A stretch of 22,910 bases of DNA. Origin: a virus. A model generated the notes under the pieces. That model did no database searches. It saw nothing but the letters and a program-made list of their open reading frames with translations, and was not told the DNA's origin. The DNA lies in IMG/VR virus record IMGVR_UViG_3300006790_000121, positions 1-22,910 of that record. The stretch is one strand, 5' to 3'. Positions 8,274 to 14,834 of the stretch are shown in pieces (position 1 is the stretch's first letter; every line of letters begins with the position of its first letter). The translations under genes and the position numbers were made by a program.

Positions 8274-8589
8274 TTTTATCTCCCTTGATTACGATAACGC
8301 CTTGGTCGATCCTTCTGATTATTGTCTGAATAATCAGGAATAAAAACTGCTCGCTTTGGTCTATCTTCTTGTCGAAAGATGAGCCATCAAACGCCACATC
8401 AAACTTGTGGTGGCACCTATGACAAAGGTCGGCGATGCACAAGTCATGAGGCTTGTGTCCGGTCCCTTTGCCTAGCAGGTGGCTCCGCAAGCCAGTGTAG
8501 TGCGCCGCAACCACAGTCCCATCTCTGGCACCGCAGTTGAGGCACGCCTGATCCTTGGCCGCGTCGAGCAGTTTCTTCGAGCGAATCAA
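8266..8589 (-). CDS. HNH-type nuclease, YbcO/DUF1364-like
   Basis: 107 residues. A C16-x2-C19 pair, AHY (H30), a G-x-G-x-K-x-x-D segment (42-49) and CHRCHH (C56, C59, H60, H61) follow the layout of YbcO/DUF1364 phage nucleases, a beta-beta-alpha-metal HNH fold. The family is found beside recombination genes of lambdoid phages and probably cleaves branched or structured DNA. The C-terminal third (LFLIIQTIIRRIDQGVIVI) is hydrophobic and unlike the family core. The start is TTG at 8589, overlapping the upstream stop as TTGA; no ATG is available in frame before the first Cys. A GAGGA lies about 12 bases upstream. Confidence 0.75.
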   Translation of the reverse strand: MIRSKKLLDAAKDQACLNCGARDGTVVAAHYTGLRSHLLGKGTGHKPHDLCIADLCHRCHHKFDVAFDGSSFDKKIDQSEQFLFLIIQTIIRRIDQGVIVIKGDKNA

Positions 8590-8897
8590 AACGGAATGTC
8601 ATCCTCTTCATACAGGACCGGTTGCGGCTGAGGTGGAGGTGGAGGTGGAGATGCGGCTTCCTCACCATCCCAGTAAACCTCACCTGTTACATACTGGTAT
8701 GGCTGTCCGGTGTCCTGTGCTTTTCTGTCCCACGCCGCAATCTTAATCTTGACCGGCTCGCCCTTCTTGCCCATAGCAATCAAGCCCTTGAGCTGTTCGC
8801 GAGAAATAGCGAGCGTCCCTGTGCGGTCTGGGTGGTTCGCCTTGTTTTTCTCTGAGTTGACCCAGAGGCCCCCTTCGGTCTTATGATACTTGCTCAT
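8586..8897 (-). CDS. Small SSB-like single-stranded DNA-binding protein
   Basis: 103 residues. The C-terminus ends EEDDIPF, the acidic tip that bacterial SSB proteins use to recruit partner enzymes. It is joined by a proline linker (PPPPPPQPQP, 84-93) to a compact beta-rich domain (about 8-78) with strands around GTLAISREQL, VKIKIAAWDR and YVTGEVYW. The domain is shorter than the OB fold of E. coli SSB, so it may be a minimal or divergent OB domain. The linker is encoded by a GGAGGT-type repeat on the opposite strand. It sits directly after the ERF gene (TGATG overlap) with a strong AAGGAGG, as expected for a protein that coats ssDNA during annealing. Confidence 0.7.
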   Translation of the reverse strand: MSKYHKTEGGLWVNSEKNKANHPDRTGTLAISREQLKGLIAMGKKGEPVKIKIAAWDRKAQDTGQPYQYVTGEVYWDGEEAASPPPPPPQPQPVLYEEDDIPF

Positions 8898-9625
8898 CAG
8901 TTAGCCTCCTTTAGCTTTGATCTGGCCGCTGTGAAATGCGACCTGAGTGTTTCGTAGTGTTCATTGAAGTTGCTGTCCAGCAGATCAATCACCTGCTTGT
9001 TCTGCTTCCAAAAATCAATCAGCTCGCCCTCAGACCCTGACGCGAAAGTGTCCACGGTCTCCTTCATAAACGCCACGACGTTAGCGGCCTCTTCTGCCGA
9101 ACCAATGCTCGGGGATATCGCGCCATCACTGCCGGCCTTTATGGGCGTAACATTGCTTGGCTCTTCTATCTTTTTGGGAGCGGCCTTTTTGGCTGGCGGC
9201 GCCTTTGTGTTCTTCCCTTTGAATCCGTCCTCTGCCGCATTGGCGTCATCATCTTCGTCAGACTCAATACCAAACGCGCTACAGATGCCGTACCGCTTTG
9301 CGTAGGTGCAGGCGGATCCGGTGCCCTGTGCTGTGAACTTGTCAATGAGAACGTGCGGCCCATCTAGCGTCATCGTTTCGCCAGAGCGGTGAATGATGAT
9401 CGTTTGAGCCATGATTGACTTCTCGCCATTCACGATGTTCTGAACAAAGGTCAGCCCGTGAGTAGAGAGCGGCTCCCTGATGTGCGAGATCAGATCTTCC
9501 AGCTTGCAATACTTGCTCTTGAAATGCGGGTTGATTGAGTTTTTCTCTGGGTTAGCAAGAACGCCTCTCAAGGTAACAAGGGCGCTGTGCAACGTGTCAG
9601 AGGAGGTATCCTTTTTTGTAGACAT
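8897..9625 (-). CDS. erf: ERF-family single-strand annealing protein
   Basis: 242 residues. The N-terminal ~130 residues match ERF recombinases: NPHFKSKYCKLEDL (32-45), a strand-rich middle, and the hallmark TGSACTYAKRYGICSAFGI (102-120) followed by an acidic ESDEDDDANA. ERF proteins form rings on ssDNA and anneal complementary strands, allowing circularisation or recombination of phage DNA. A Lys/Ala/Pro linker (about 137-155) leads to a C-terminal helical domain (about 175-242). Start ATG follows CTAGGAGTAAGCA. The neighbours (exonuclease upstream, SSB-like downstream) complete a classical exonuclease-annealase-SSB recombination set. Confidence 0.92.
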   Translation of the reverse strand: MSTKKDTSSDTLHSALVTLRGVLANPEKNSINPHFKSKYCKLEDLISHIREPLSTHGLTFVQNIVNGEKSIMAQTIIIHRSGETMTLDGPHVLIDKFTAQGTGSACTYAKRYGICSAFGIESDEDDDANAAEDGFKGKNTKAPPAKKAAPKKIEEPSNVTPIKAGSDGAISPSIGSAEEAANVVAFMKETVDTFASGSEGELIDFWKQNKQVIDLLDSNFNEHYETLRSHFTAARSKLKEAN

Positions 9626-9827
9626 TGCTTACTCCTAGTGCTTTCCAAACTTCGTTAGGTTTCATTTTGTAGAACTCGGCGGTTGTCAGCTCACCGATAT
9701 ACTTGTCGGCCAAATAAAACAACAGCCGGTTTCCATTGACAGTGATCTGCAATTTAGGCGTGGACGCCTGCATCATGCCTACCACTCTCGTATAGAACTC
9801 AGGGTCAGTGCCCAGCGGGTCGCTCAC
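9597..9827 (-). CDS. Small phage protein between exonuclease and annealase
   Basis: 76 residues with GTG start at 9827, chosen because it overlaps the exonuclease stop as GTGA and follows GGAGAGGAAGT. A longer in-frame reading would overlap the exonuclease by 46 bases without a better site. The product has beta hairpin-like segments (LQITVNGNRLLFYL, KYIGELT) and a helix (FYKMKPNEVWKALG). No family is recognised. It ends 29 bases inside the ERF gene, so the three genes are translationally linked. Confidence 0.7.
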   Translation of the reverse strand: MSDPLGTDPEFYTRVVGMMQASTPKLQITVNGNRLLFYLADKYIGELTTAEFYKMKPNEVWKALGVSNVYKKGYLL

Positions 9828-10696
9828 ACTTCCTCTCCGTATTGATCGCAGAATTGCGCCACTCGGCACCAGTTATCCTCGCAACGAGTGCACTTTCCCA
9901 CTCGTTCCTCGACGCTAAGCCCCGCGCCTGACTGCTGGGCAATGTAGTCTTCAGCAGACTGCCGGTCAGAAAAGACGCGCTTGGCGCGCTTCTGGCCTTT
10001 TGCCATTACCGCGAATGAGCTGTCCTTTTTCCAGCGCTCTTCATCTGAGCACAGTGGCAGGTTGCCTCCGGTCAATCGCTCAAACTCGGCGTCCTGATGG
10101 AGCTTGACTCTGCCACGAACATACTTTTCCCTGACTTGTTGAGACCAAAGAGGAATATCCACGATCACCAAAGGGGCTTTCGGATAATTCTCCTCAAATG
10201 CGGCCTTGGAGCGTTGCCAATCTCGCAGTACCGCAACGACCTGTAGCTGGTTCACCTCAATGTCTTTTGACTGCTCAACAAGCCAAGCATAGAAATTGAG
10301 CTGGTTGTGCCACTCTTTCTTGCCATAGATCACAGACCAGACCGACGTGCATTTGTAGTCGAGAACGGTAACTGAACCATCGTCCTCTGATCGCTGAACG
10401 TCAATCGCCCCGCTGATCACCCAGTTGTCCACCTCTGCGTACAGGCGCTCCTCGACAATGTGCCCCTCTGACTGGTGTTGCTCGAACATGTGATGCACCG
10501 AGGTGCCCAACACTGACCACAACATGTCCGACGCATCCTCGAAGATCTCGTCGTCGTGCTCTTTCCTGAGTATGCGAACCCGTGGCGAATCTATGAGCTG
10601 AGTGACCGAGCGGTTGCTTGATCCTCGACTGTAGTCGCTGTGCGTGAGCGCCTTGAATACAGGCTCAGGAAGATTGTGCTGGTTGGTGACGATCAT
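9824..10696 (-). CDS. RecB/Cas4-type PD-(D/E)XK exonuclease
   Basis: 290 residues. The RecB/Cas4 nuclease motifs appear in order: LGTSVHHMFE (H68 or H69), SGAIDV (D99), VLDYKCTS (D113, K115) and NQLNFYAWLVE (Q132, Y136). The C-terminus has four closely spaced cysteines (C269, C272, C277, C283). Some Cas4/AddB relatives bind an Fe-S cluster with three C-terminal cysteines plus one N-terminal cysteine; here all four are C-terminal, so either a different cluster geometry or zinc is possible. It likely resects DNA ends to give ssDNA for the ERF protein. The ATG overlaps the previous stop as ATGA. Confidence 0.88.
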   Translation of the reverse strand: MIVTNQHNLPEPVFKALTHSDYSRGSSNRSVTQLIDSPRVRILRKEHDDEIFEDASDMLWSVLGTSVHHMFEQHQSEGHIVEERLYAEVDNWVISGAIDVQRSEDDGSVTVLDYKCTSVWSVIYGKKEWHNQLNFYAWLVEQSKDIEVNQLQVVAVLRDWQRSKAAFEENYPKAPLVIVDIPLWSQQVREKYVRGRVKLHQDAEFERLTGGNLPLCSDEERWKKDSSFAVMAKGQKRAKRVFSDRQSAEDYIAQQSGAGLSVEERVGKCTRCEDNWCRVAQFCDQYGEEV

Positions 10697-10929
10697 ATAA
10701 CTCTAAACACCCTCATCTGTTCGCCGTCCTGAACGACGCTGAACTTCTTCGGTGGGTTCTGTTTCTGAAAGCGGGTCACCCTCTGCCTGAGAGCTTGGAT
10801 TGATCTGGCGTCGCTCGAAAGTACGGGCGCCACGAAGGAGTCCCCTATCTCCATCGCCGTAAATGGTAACTCTGGCAAGTGGGTGCGATTCGGCATCGGT
10901 ACACCCTTCTCTATCTGGATAGTTGTCAT
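10693..10929 (-). CDS. DUF7303-like small phage protein
   Basis: 78 residues. It follows the pattern of a widespread phage family (DUF7303): IEKGVPMP near the start, LPFTAMEIGDSFVAP (about 18-32), a helix (IQALRQRVTRFQKQN), then KKFSVVQDGEQMRVFRV at the C-terminus. The function is unknown; the fold is probably a small beta-alpha-beta unit. ATG 10929 is preferred because AGAGGAG lies 9-10 bases upstream; an ATG 33 bases earlier lacks a site. It overlaps the exonuclease start as ATGA. A second ORF in another frame covers almost the same bases. Confidence 0.75.
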   Translation of the reverse strand: MTTIQIEKGVPMPNRTHLPELPFTAMEIGDSFVAPVLSSDARSIQALRQRVTRFQKQNPPKKFSVVQDGEQMRVFRVI

Positions 10930-10981
10930 ACTGCTCGTTCTCCTCTTGCAGTCGATAAACATAACGGCCCATCTTGCTCAC
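10703..10981 (-). CDS. Possible first gene of the leftward operon, overlapping the DUF7303-like gene
   Basis: 92 residues from GTG 10981, which has an excellent ribosome-binding site (AGGGAGG, 7-base spacing) and is the first start after the consensus promoter. The N-terminus (MSKMGRYVYRLQEENEQ) looks like the start of a normal small phage protein. From about residue 30 the product becomes Arg/Gly/Ser-rich and shares its bases with the DUF7303-like gene in another frame. It may be a real overlapping gene, a leader whose translation feeds the next start at 10929, or the remnant of a longer gene. The start signal is firm, the full-length product is not. Confidence 0.4.
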   Translation of the reverse strand: MSKMGRYVYRLQEENEQYDNYPDREGCTDAESHPLARVTIYGDGDRGLLRGARTFERRQINPSSQAEGDPLSETEPTEEVQRRSGRRTDEGV

Positions 10982-11012
10982 GATCGAACCTCCCTGCTAA
11001 TGTTCGGACTCA

Positions 11013-11040
11013 ATTATATGACGGGCTGTAGCTATGTCAA
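11013..11040 (-). promoter_or_regulatory. Consensus sigma70 promoter of the leftward recombination operon
   Basis: Read leftward, TTGACA (11040-11035), 16 bases, TATAAT (11018-11013). Both hexamers are perfect. Transcription should start near 11006 and run into the GTG at 10981. The -35 box lies inside the first codons of the divergent RusA gene. Confidence 0.85.
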
Positions 11041-11387
11041 TAAGTATTGTTGTAACTGGGGAGCCGTGTAGCAAGGCAAATAGTCGTAGGCTTGTCAAGA
11101 GTAAAAGTGGGCGCCCGCTGTTCATCAAATCGCAAAAAGCACTGGACTATGTCAAGTCTTTTAGTCAGCAATGCCCACAGCTTGATGAGCCATTCACTGA
11201 GGACGTTGCCGTAGACATCAAAATCTTTTACGCCAGTCGCCGACCTGACCTTGATGAGTCGTTAATACTGGACTGCTTGCAGGGACTGGTGTATAAGAAT
11301 GATCGTCAGGTGAAAGAAAAACATATCTATTGGGGCGGGGTTGACAAGGAAAACCCTCGGGCAGAAATACATGTCAGACACCTATAA
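11034..11387 (+). CDS. rusA: RusA-family Holliday junction resolvase
   Basis: 117 residues. RusA features: GEPCSKANSRR near the N-terminus (9-19), then RRPDLDESLILDCLQG (69-84) and VYKNDRQV (86-93), with acidic residues D72, D74 and D90 in the positions of the metal-binding aspartates of E. coli RusA, and a C-terminal strand (RAEIHVRHL). RusA dimers cut four-way junctions symmetrically; in phages they resolve recombination intermediates or debranch DNA before packaging. The usual DLDN reads DLDE here. The ribosome-binding site is weak. The gene is divergent from the recombination operon and its 5' end overlaps that operon's -35 box. Confidence 0.92.
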   Translation: MSISIVVTGEPCSKANSRRLVKSKSGRPLFIKSQKALDYVKSFSQQCPQLDEPFTEDVAVDIKIFYASRRPDLDESLILDCLQGLVYKNDRQVKEKHIYWGGVDKENPRAEIHVRHL

Positions 11388-11613
11388 GATGGTCTACGGG
11401 AAGGTGATATTCCAAGCCATCCGCGACTTGATCGGTAGCCAGCCTCAAGAAAAAGCGGACGCCATCAGGTACTTGCAGTCCCCCGCCTTTCTTTCCCATT
11501 GCGAAATTGCCGGTTATCCGGTGGGCCTCCAAGACGCCCTCGACGAAATGCTTCTGCTCAGTCAAACCGAACAGCAGGTAGTCGCGAGGATGGTGATGGA
11601 GGAGTTGCGGTAA
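11371..11613 (+). CDS. Small phage protein following RusA
   Basis: 80 residues from ATG 11371 (an upstream TTG would add ten residues but deepen the overlap with RusA). The segment AIRYLQSPAFLSHCEIAG followed by LQDALDEML resembles a small, widely spread phage family in which an aromatic and Cys-containing helix precedes a Gly turn. No function is known. It overlaps RusA by 17 bases and is followed within a few bases by a G/C-rich stem-loop, so it seems to end the short RusA unit. Confidence 0.7.
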   Translation: MSDTYKMVYGKVIFQAIRDLIGSQPQEKADAIRYLQSPAFLSHCEIAGYPVGLQDALDEMLLLSQTEQQVVARMVMEELR

Positions 11614-11640
11614 AAAAAGCCCCCTGTGGCGGGGGCTAAG
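11612..11640 (+). terminator. Stem-loop after the RusA unit
   Basis: AGCCCCC-TGTGGC-GGGGGCT forms a 7-bp stem with a 6-base loop, starting 4 bases past the stop codon. Seven A residues precede it and a modest T-containing stretch follows (AAGTTTGGACTTT). The best U-tract would be on the leftward transcript, so this may work in both directions or mainly as an mRNA end stabiliser. Confidence 0.55.
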
Positions 11641-11790
11641 TTTGGACTTTAGGAGTGTTTCATCTAGGACTGTTCTAGTCTAGGACATTACTAATTGTTA
11701 AAAATAGTAATGAACTAAGCTGTTTCTTTCCTAGTCTAGGACAGTACTAGAGTCTACCAATATCACAAAAATAGGAGGTAGGCAAGTGCT
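11641..11790 (+). promoter_or_regulatory. Repeat-rich regulatory gap before the primase-helicase
   Basis: An AT-rich gap with three copies of TCTAGGAC (11663, 11679, 11735). The last two sit in an identical 13-mer, CTAGTCTAGGACA, at 11675 and 11731. The third copy lies in a 13-base palindrome, TCCTAGTCTAGGA (11729-11741). Between them ATTACTA/TAGTAAT (11687-11711) forms an inverted repeat. No consensus sigma70 promoter is visible, although AGGACA in copies two and three lies 17 bases before weak -10-like hexamers. AGGAGGT (11774-11780) is the primase ribosome-binding site. Probable operator or promoter region. Confidence 0.5.
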
Positions 11791-13533
11791 ATGAGTTTGG
11801 ACGAGTATGTGCTGGGGCACCAAAGTGACTCAAGGGTCAAGTGCCCAGAGTGCGGCGATCAGCGCAAAAAAAAGAATCAAAAGACATTTTCAATCACAAT
11901 TAAACCAGACCACTCACTGTACCACTGCCACCACTGTGGCCTGTCCGGTGCGGTAAAGCGGCGCAAATTTTACGAGGCTCACATGGAGAAGGTTGTCAGG
12001 ATACCCACGCAATTAAATTACAACGTCGATCTTATCAGGGGATTTTTTGAGGGGCGCGGCGTACATCTGGATACTCTTGACAACTTACCAGCAATGACCA
12101 CTGGAACCCGACATTTCCACGGCGAAATGAAGGAAGCAGTCGGATTCATTTATGGCCCACGGGAAAACCCCACCGCAATCAAGTGGCGATCCGTTGACGG
12201 GAAGGCATTTTCCTGTGATGGGGCGCCCCGATCTTTTTACGGCATCGAAAACGTGGAAGATAGCGACGAGGATTTAACGATAGTCGAGGGCGAGTGTGAT
12301 GTTATTGCCTTGGCGAGCGTCGGAATTAGAGCCGTGTCATGCCCGAATGGGGCGCCGGCGAAGGTAAGCCAAAATCGGGTCTCTCCGGAGGAAGATAATA
12401 AATTCTCTTACATCTGGGAGGAGCGTGAGCGTCTGGAGCGATGCAAGAAGATTGTTCTTGCGACTGACAACGATCAGGCTGGAGAGGCGCTTGCAGAGGA
12501 AATAGCGCGTCGGGTGGGTCGAGCCAAGTGCTGGCGGGTCAAGTTTCCGGAGGAGATCAAGGACGGGAATGATGCGGTACAGCGTCTTGGCCCAGAAGAA
12601 ACCCACAATCTATTCGATAACCCTGAGCCGGTTCCTCTCTCTGGGGTGTATGGTGCAGTGGATTATTTTGATGACGTGCGTGAGATTTATGCCAATGGGC
12701 ATGGTCGGGGCGCGTCCACGGGGATGCCTGCTATAGATGACTTGTTCACAATAGCTGAGGGACAGCTTTCCATCGTGACGGGCATGCCCAGTTCGGGTAA
12801 GTCTGAGTTTATAGATCAGATCATGGTAAACCTAGCTCAGCGTGAGTCATGGAAGTTTGCGGTTTGTTCGTTTGAGAACCCGCCCCACATGCACATCGCC
12901 AAGCTGGCAGAGAAAGTGACGGGCAAGCCATTCTATGATGGCCTTGGCCCCAGAATGACCGAGGAAGATCTCGCTGATGCAGTCGAGTTCATTAATGATC
13001 ACTTTGTCTTCCTTGAATCCAAGGACGGCGGCATGAGCACCATTGAGAGTGTGATTGACAGAACAAAGCAGGCAGTGATGCGGCTTGGAGTGAGAGGTCT
13101 CGTCATTGACCCGTATAACTACATAGAACAGACCGGTGCAGAGGAGCATTCTGGAATCAGCTATATGCTCAGTAAGATCACTTCATTTGCCAAGGCCCAC
13201 GGCATCCATGTCTGGTTTGTCGCCCACCCGCAGAAAATGTACCCGAAAGAAGATGGCACCTACGCCGTACCCAAGGGGATGAATATCTCTGGATCTGCGG
13301 CATGGTTTGCCAAGGCAGATCTGGGCATCACTGTGCATCGGGCAGAAGACTGTGTCGAAATTCACTGCTGGAAGTCGAGGTTTAAGTGGGTTGGCCAGCA
13401 GGGTATGGCCTGCCTTACATATAATTTGTCAAACGGCAGGTATGAAGGATTCAATCCGCCCGAGCCGGCAGTCAATTTAAGCTCCTTAAAGGGAGTGAGC
13501 CGGAGCTGGGAGGACTTCGATGATGAGTTCTAA
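11791..13533 (+). CDS. Bifunctional primase-helicase (T7 gp4/Twinkle type)
   Basis: 580 residues. The N-terminal zinc-binding domain has C18, C21, C46 and C49 (CPECG and CHHCG). A TOPRIM primase core follows, with EGE (166-168) and DND (226-228). The C-terminal helicase domain (about 305-545) has Walker A GMPSSGKS (331-338), Walker B-type LVIDP (437-441) and the downstream VAHPQK (478-482). Such proteins unwind the fork and make primers for the phage polymerase. Length and domain order match T7 gp4-like enzymes. AGGAGGT lies 11 bases before the ATG. It follows a repeat-rich control region and heads a run of overlapping small genes. Confidence 0.95.
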   Translation: MSLDEYVLGHQSDSRVKCPECGDQRKKKNQKTFSITIKPDHSLYHCHHCGLSGAVKRRKFYEAHMEKVVRIPTQLNYNVDLIRGFFEGRGVHLDTLDNLPAMTTGTRHFHGEMKEAVGFIYGPRENPTAIKWRSVDGKAFSCDGAPRSFYGIENVEDSDEDLTIVEGECDVIALASVGIRAVSCPNGAPAKVSQNRVSPEEDNKFSYIWEERERLERCKKIVLATDNDQAGEALAEEIARRVGRAKCWRVKFPEEIKDGNDAVQRLGPEETHNLFDNPEPVPLSGVYGAVDYFDDVREIYANGHGRGASTGMPAIDDLFTIAEGQLSIVTGMPSSGKSEFIDQIMVNLAQRESWKFAVCSFENPPHMHIAKLAEKVTGKPFYDGLGPRMTEEDLADAVEFINDHFVFLESKDGGMSTIESVIDRTKQAVMRLGVRGLVIDPYNYIEQTGAEEHSGISYMLSKITSFAKAHGIHVWFVAHPQKMYPKEDGTYAVPKGMNISGSAAWFAKADLGITVHRAEDCVEIHCWKSRFKWVGQQGMACLTYNLSNGRYEGFNPPEPAVNLSSLKGVSRSWEDFDDEF

Positions 13534-13720
13534 GGAGTCGGTCGAGGATTTTATCAGGCGGGGAGGTGTTATTCAGGTGTGTGATCCTGAGCCAGAACCG
13601 CCGGTTTTGATTAAGCCGCGCTATGGCAACGCCCAGAAAAAGCATTTTTTGGAGGGCGATAAATCTAGATCTCAACAGGCGAGTCGGAAAGGTGCTGTTC
13701 GATATGGCCGTTGCAGTTAA
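13520..13720 (+). CDS. Small phage protein overlapping the primase end
   Basis: 66 residues. The start (MMSSKESVEDFIRRGGVIQVC) matches a common phage small-protein opening with a helix ending in RGG and a short strand. The central part is Pro-rich and Lys/Arg-rich, and the end (RYGNAQKKHFLEGDKS onward) is basic. ATG 13520 lies 6 bases after GGGAGG and within the last codons of the primase-helicase, so translation is coupled. The last third overlaps another frame that is also open. The product is not recognised beyond the N-terminal pattern. Confidence 0.65.
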   Translation: MMSSKESVEDFIRRGGVIQVCDPEPEPPVLIKPRYGNAQKKHFLEGDKSRSQQASRKGAVRYGRCS

Positions 13721-13823
13721 GTTGTTGAGCGCAGTCAAGAAACAGCGTTCCAATCCCTACGTTGCCGTTGGTGTCGATACTCGCTCAGGGAAAATTATCC
13801 GGGGACAATTCTATTATGTCTGA
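13704..13823 (+). CDS. Very small phage protein, start uncertain
   Basis: 39 residues from ATG 13704 (MAVAVKLLSAVKKQRSNP). In-frame alternatives are GTG 13692 and ATG 13623; the latter would overlap the preceding gene by 98 bases. The C-terminal half (YVAVGVDTRSGKIIRGQFYYV) is strand-like. It bridges the preceding gene and the next one, whose ATG overlaps its last codons. Ribosome-binding sites are weak at all starts. No family is recognised, and the coding call rests on the tight gene packing and protein-like composition. Confidence 0.5.
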   Translation: MAVAVKLLSAVKKQRSNPYVAVGVDTRSGKIIRGQFYYV

Positions 13824-14295
13824 CAAGTCACACACAGACCTTGGCACCAGTGAGATTTACAAGCGCCACAGCGTGATGGTGGAGGGCGGTAAGATGCCCC
13901 GCGCCAAGGTGATGGATCAGACGCTGATCGACAGGTATCTCATTGATGGGATTTTGACATTACAGGAGCATCAGGCTGGAGAATATATTCTCAGTCAAAG
14001 CGCGCAGGCGGGGATGTATGTGAGGCCGCTTAGATTTGAGGCGAGCACAGGAGGGAAGCGTGCTGAAGATCCTATGGCCAATGACAGTCTGATGCGGTTT
14101 GGGCGCACCATGAAGCTGATCTCAGATCGCTACGGGCCATATCACAGGTATTTGGTGGAGGAGGTGATTATCCACGGCTGGGATGTATCTCAGGATCCCA
14201 AGAAGCTGAAGGCGCTCAAGGAGGGTCTATCTTGGGTCGCTGAAAGAAGGATGGCAGGGGGGAGAAATCCGGTGAGGCACTTGCGTGGGAAATGA
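13816..14295 (+). CDS. Conserved-type phage protein of unknown function
   Basis: 159 residues from ATG 13816; an in-frame ATG 54 bases upstream is inside the previous gene. Recognisable pattern: VMDQTLIDRYLIDGILTLQEHQAGEYI, a helical region ending in an H-Q-A-G turn, then RFGRTMKLISDRYGPYHRYLVEEVIIHGWDV, and a C-terminal KALKEGLSWVAERRM helix. This helical arrangement recurs in hypothetical phage and prophage proteins, some grouped near DUF6456-like regulators, but I cannot assign a function. It lies in the early-type rightward cluster with HTH-like and primase genes, which suggests a DNA-binding or regulatory role as an inference. Confidence 0.75.
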   Translation: MSDKSHTDLGTSEIYKRHSVMVEGGKMPRAKVMDQTLIDRYLIDGILTLQEHQAGEYILSQSAQAGMYVRPLRFEASTGGKRAEDPMANDSLMRFGRTMKLISDRYGPYHRYLVEEVIIHGWDVSQDPKKLKALKEGLSWVAERRMAGGRNPVRHLRGK

Positions 14296-14545
14296 GAACA
14301 AGAACGCTCCGGATCTTATCCATGACTTGTTGGAGATACCGACAGTTAGCTTCACTATCGAAGACGTTGAAGAGTTTTTGGGGGTAAGTAGGCTGAGAGC
14401 GAGGGCGGTTTTGGTGTATGCCCTGCAAGAGGAAAAGATCAGAACTGTGATTGATCACAACAGCGATGAAAGTCGCAGGCTGTCCCTTTATGACAAGGCA
14501 AGCTGGCACCGCGAGTGGGTGACAAAGAAATGGTGCGGCGGTTGA
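14285..14545 (+). CDS. Small winged-helix-like protein
   Basis: 86 residues from GTG 14285, overlapping the previous gene by 11 bases, with GAGG 7 bases upstream. The stretch FTIEDVEEFLGVSRLRARAVLVYALQEEKIRTV (about 23-56) reads as helix-turn-helix followed by a third helix and a strand, then a short wing (DESRRLSLYD). The end is aromatic (WHREWVTKKW). This suggests a small DNA-binding regulator; no named family is recognised. It is the last gene of the rightward unit. The 91-base gap to the convergent leftward gene has some inverted GC-rich sequence but no clear terminator. Confidence 0.68.
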   Translation: MGNENKNAPDLIHDLLEIPTVSFTIEDVEEFLGVSRLRARAVLVYALQEEKIRTVIDHNSDESRRLSLYDKASWHREWVTKKWCGG

Positions 14546-14636
14546 GGATATCTCGGTCATGAGTCGGCCCCCCGAAATACCATCTAGCCACGCCGCCGCT
14601 CGCGGAGGGAGTGATGGGGCCTGAATTACTATACCA

Positions 14637-14834
14637 CTAATCTTCTCTCGGATAGCTAGTCCAAAACGAATAGCCATATTTCTCCGCGTTGCGGATGTAG
14701 CGCATGAGGGTGGATTGACTCACCCTCATCATGATGGCGATCTGCCACCAGCAGTTGCCTTCCTCATAAAGCTCTAGGGCCTCTGCGACCTGCTCTTTGC
14801 TGAGGGCGTGCTGGCGACCCGCAATGGCGCCCAT
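14637..14834 (-). CDS. Small resolvase-type helix-turn-helix protein
   Basis: 65 residues. Positions 13-50 (KEQVAEALELYEEGNCWW, then IAIMMRVSQSTLMRYIRNA) form a helix-turn-helix of the Hin/resolvase or homeodomain-like type. No catalytic recombinase domain is attached, so the protein is probably a small DNA-binding regulator. The ATG overlaps the upstream stop as TAATG. It is the last gene of the leftward small-gene cluster. Its target is unknown. Confidence 0.75.
   Translation of the reverse strand: MGAIAGRQHALSKEQVAEALELYEEGNCWWQIAIMMRVSQSTLMRYIRNAEKYGYSFWTSYPRED

Noticed and set aside
8634-8665. GGAGGT-type tandem repeat as a mobile or regulatory repeat
   Set aside because: It encodes the proline linker of the SSB-like protein in frame.
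14546-14636. Bidirectional terminator between convergent genes
   Set aside because: GGCCCC/GGGGCC arms are about 40 bases apart and there is no U-tract.
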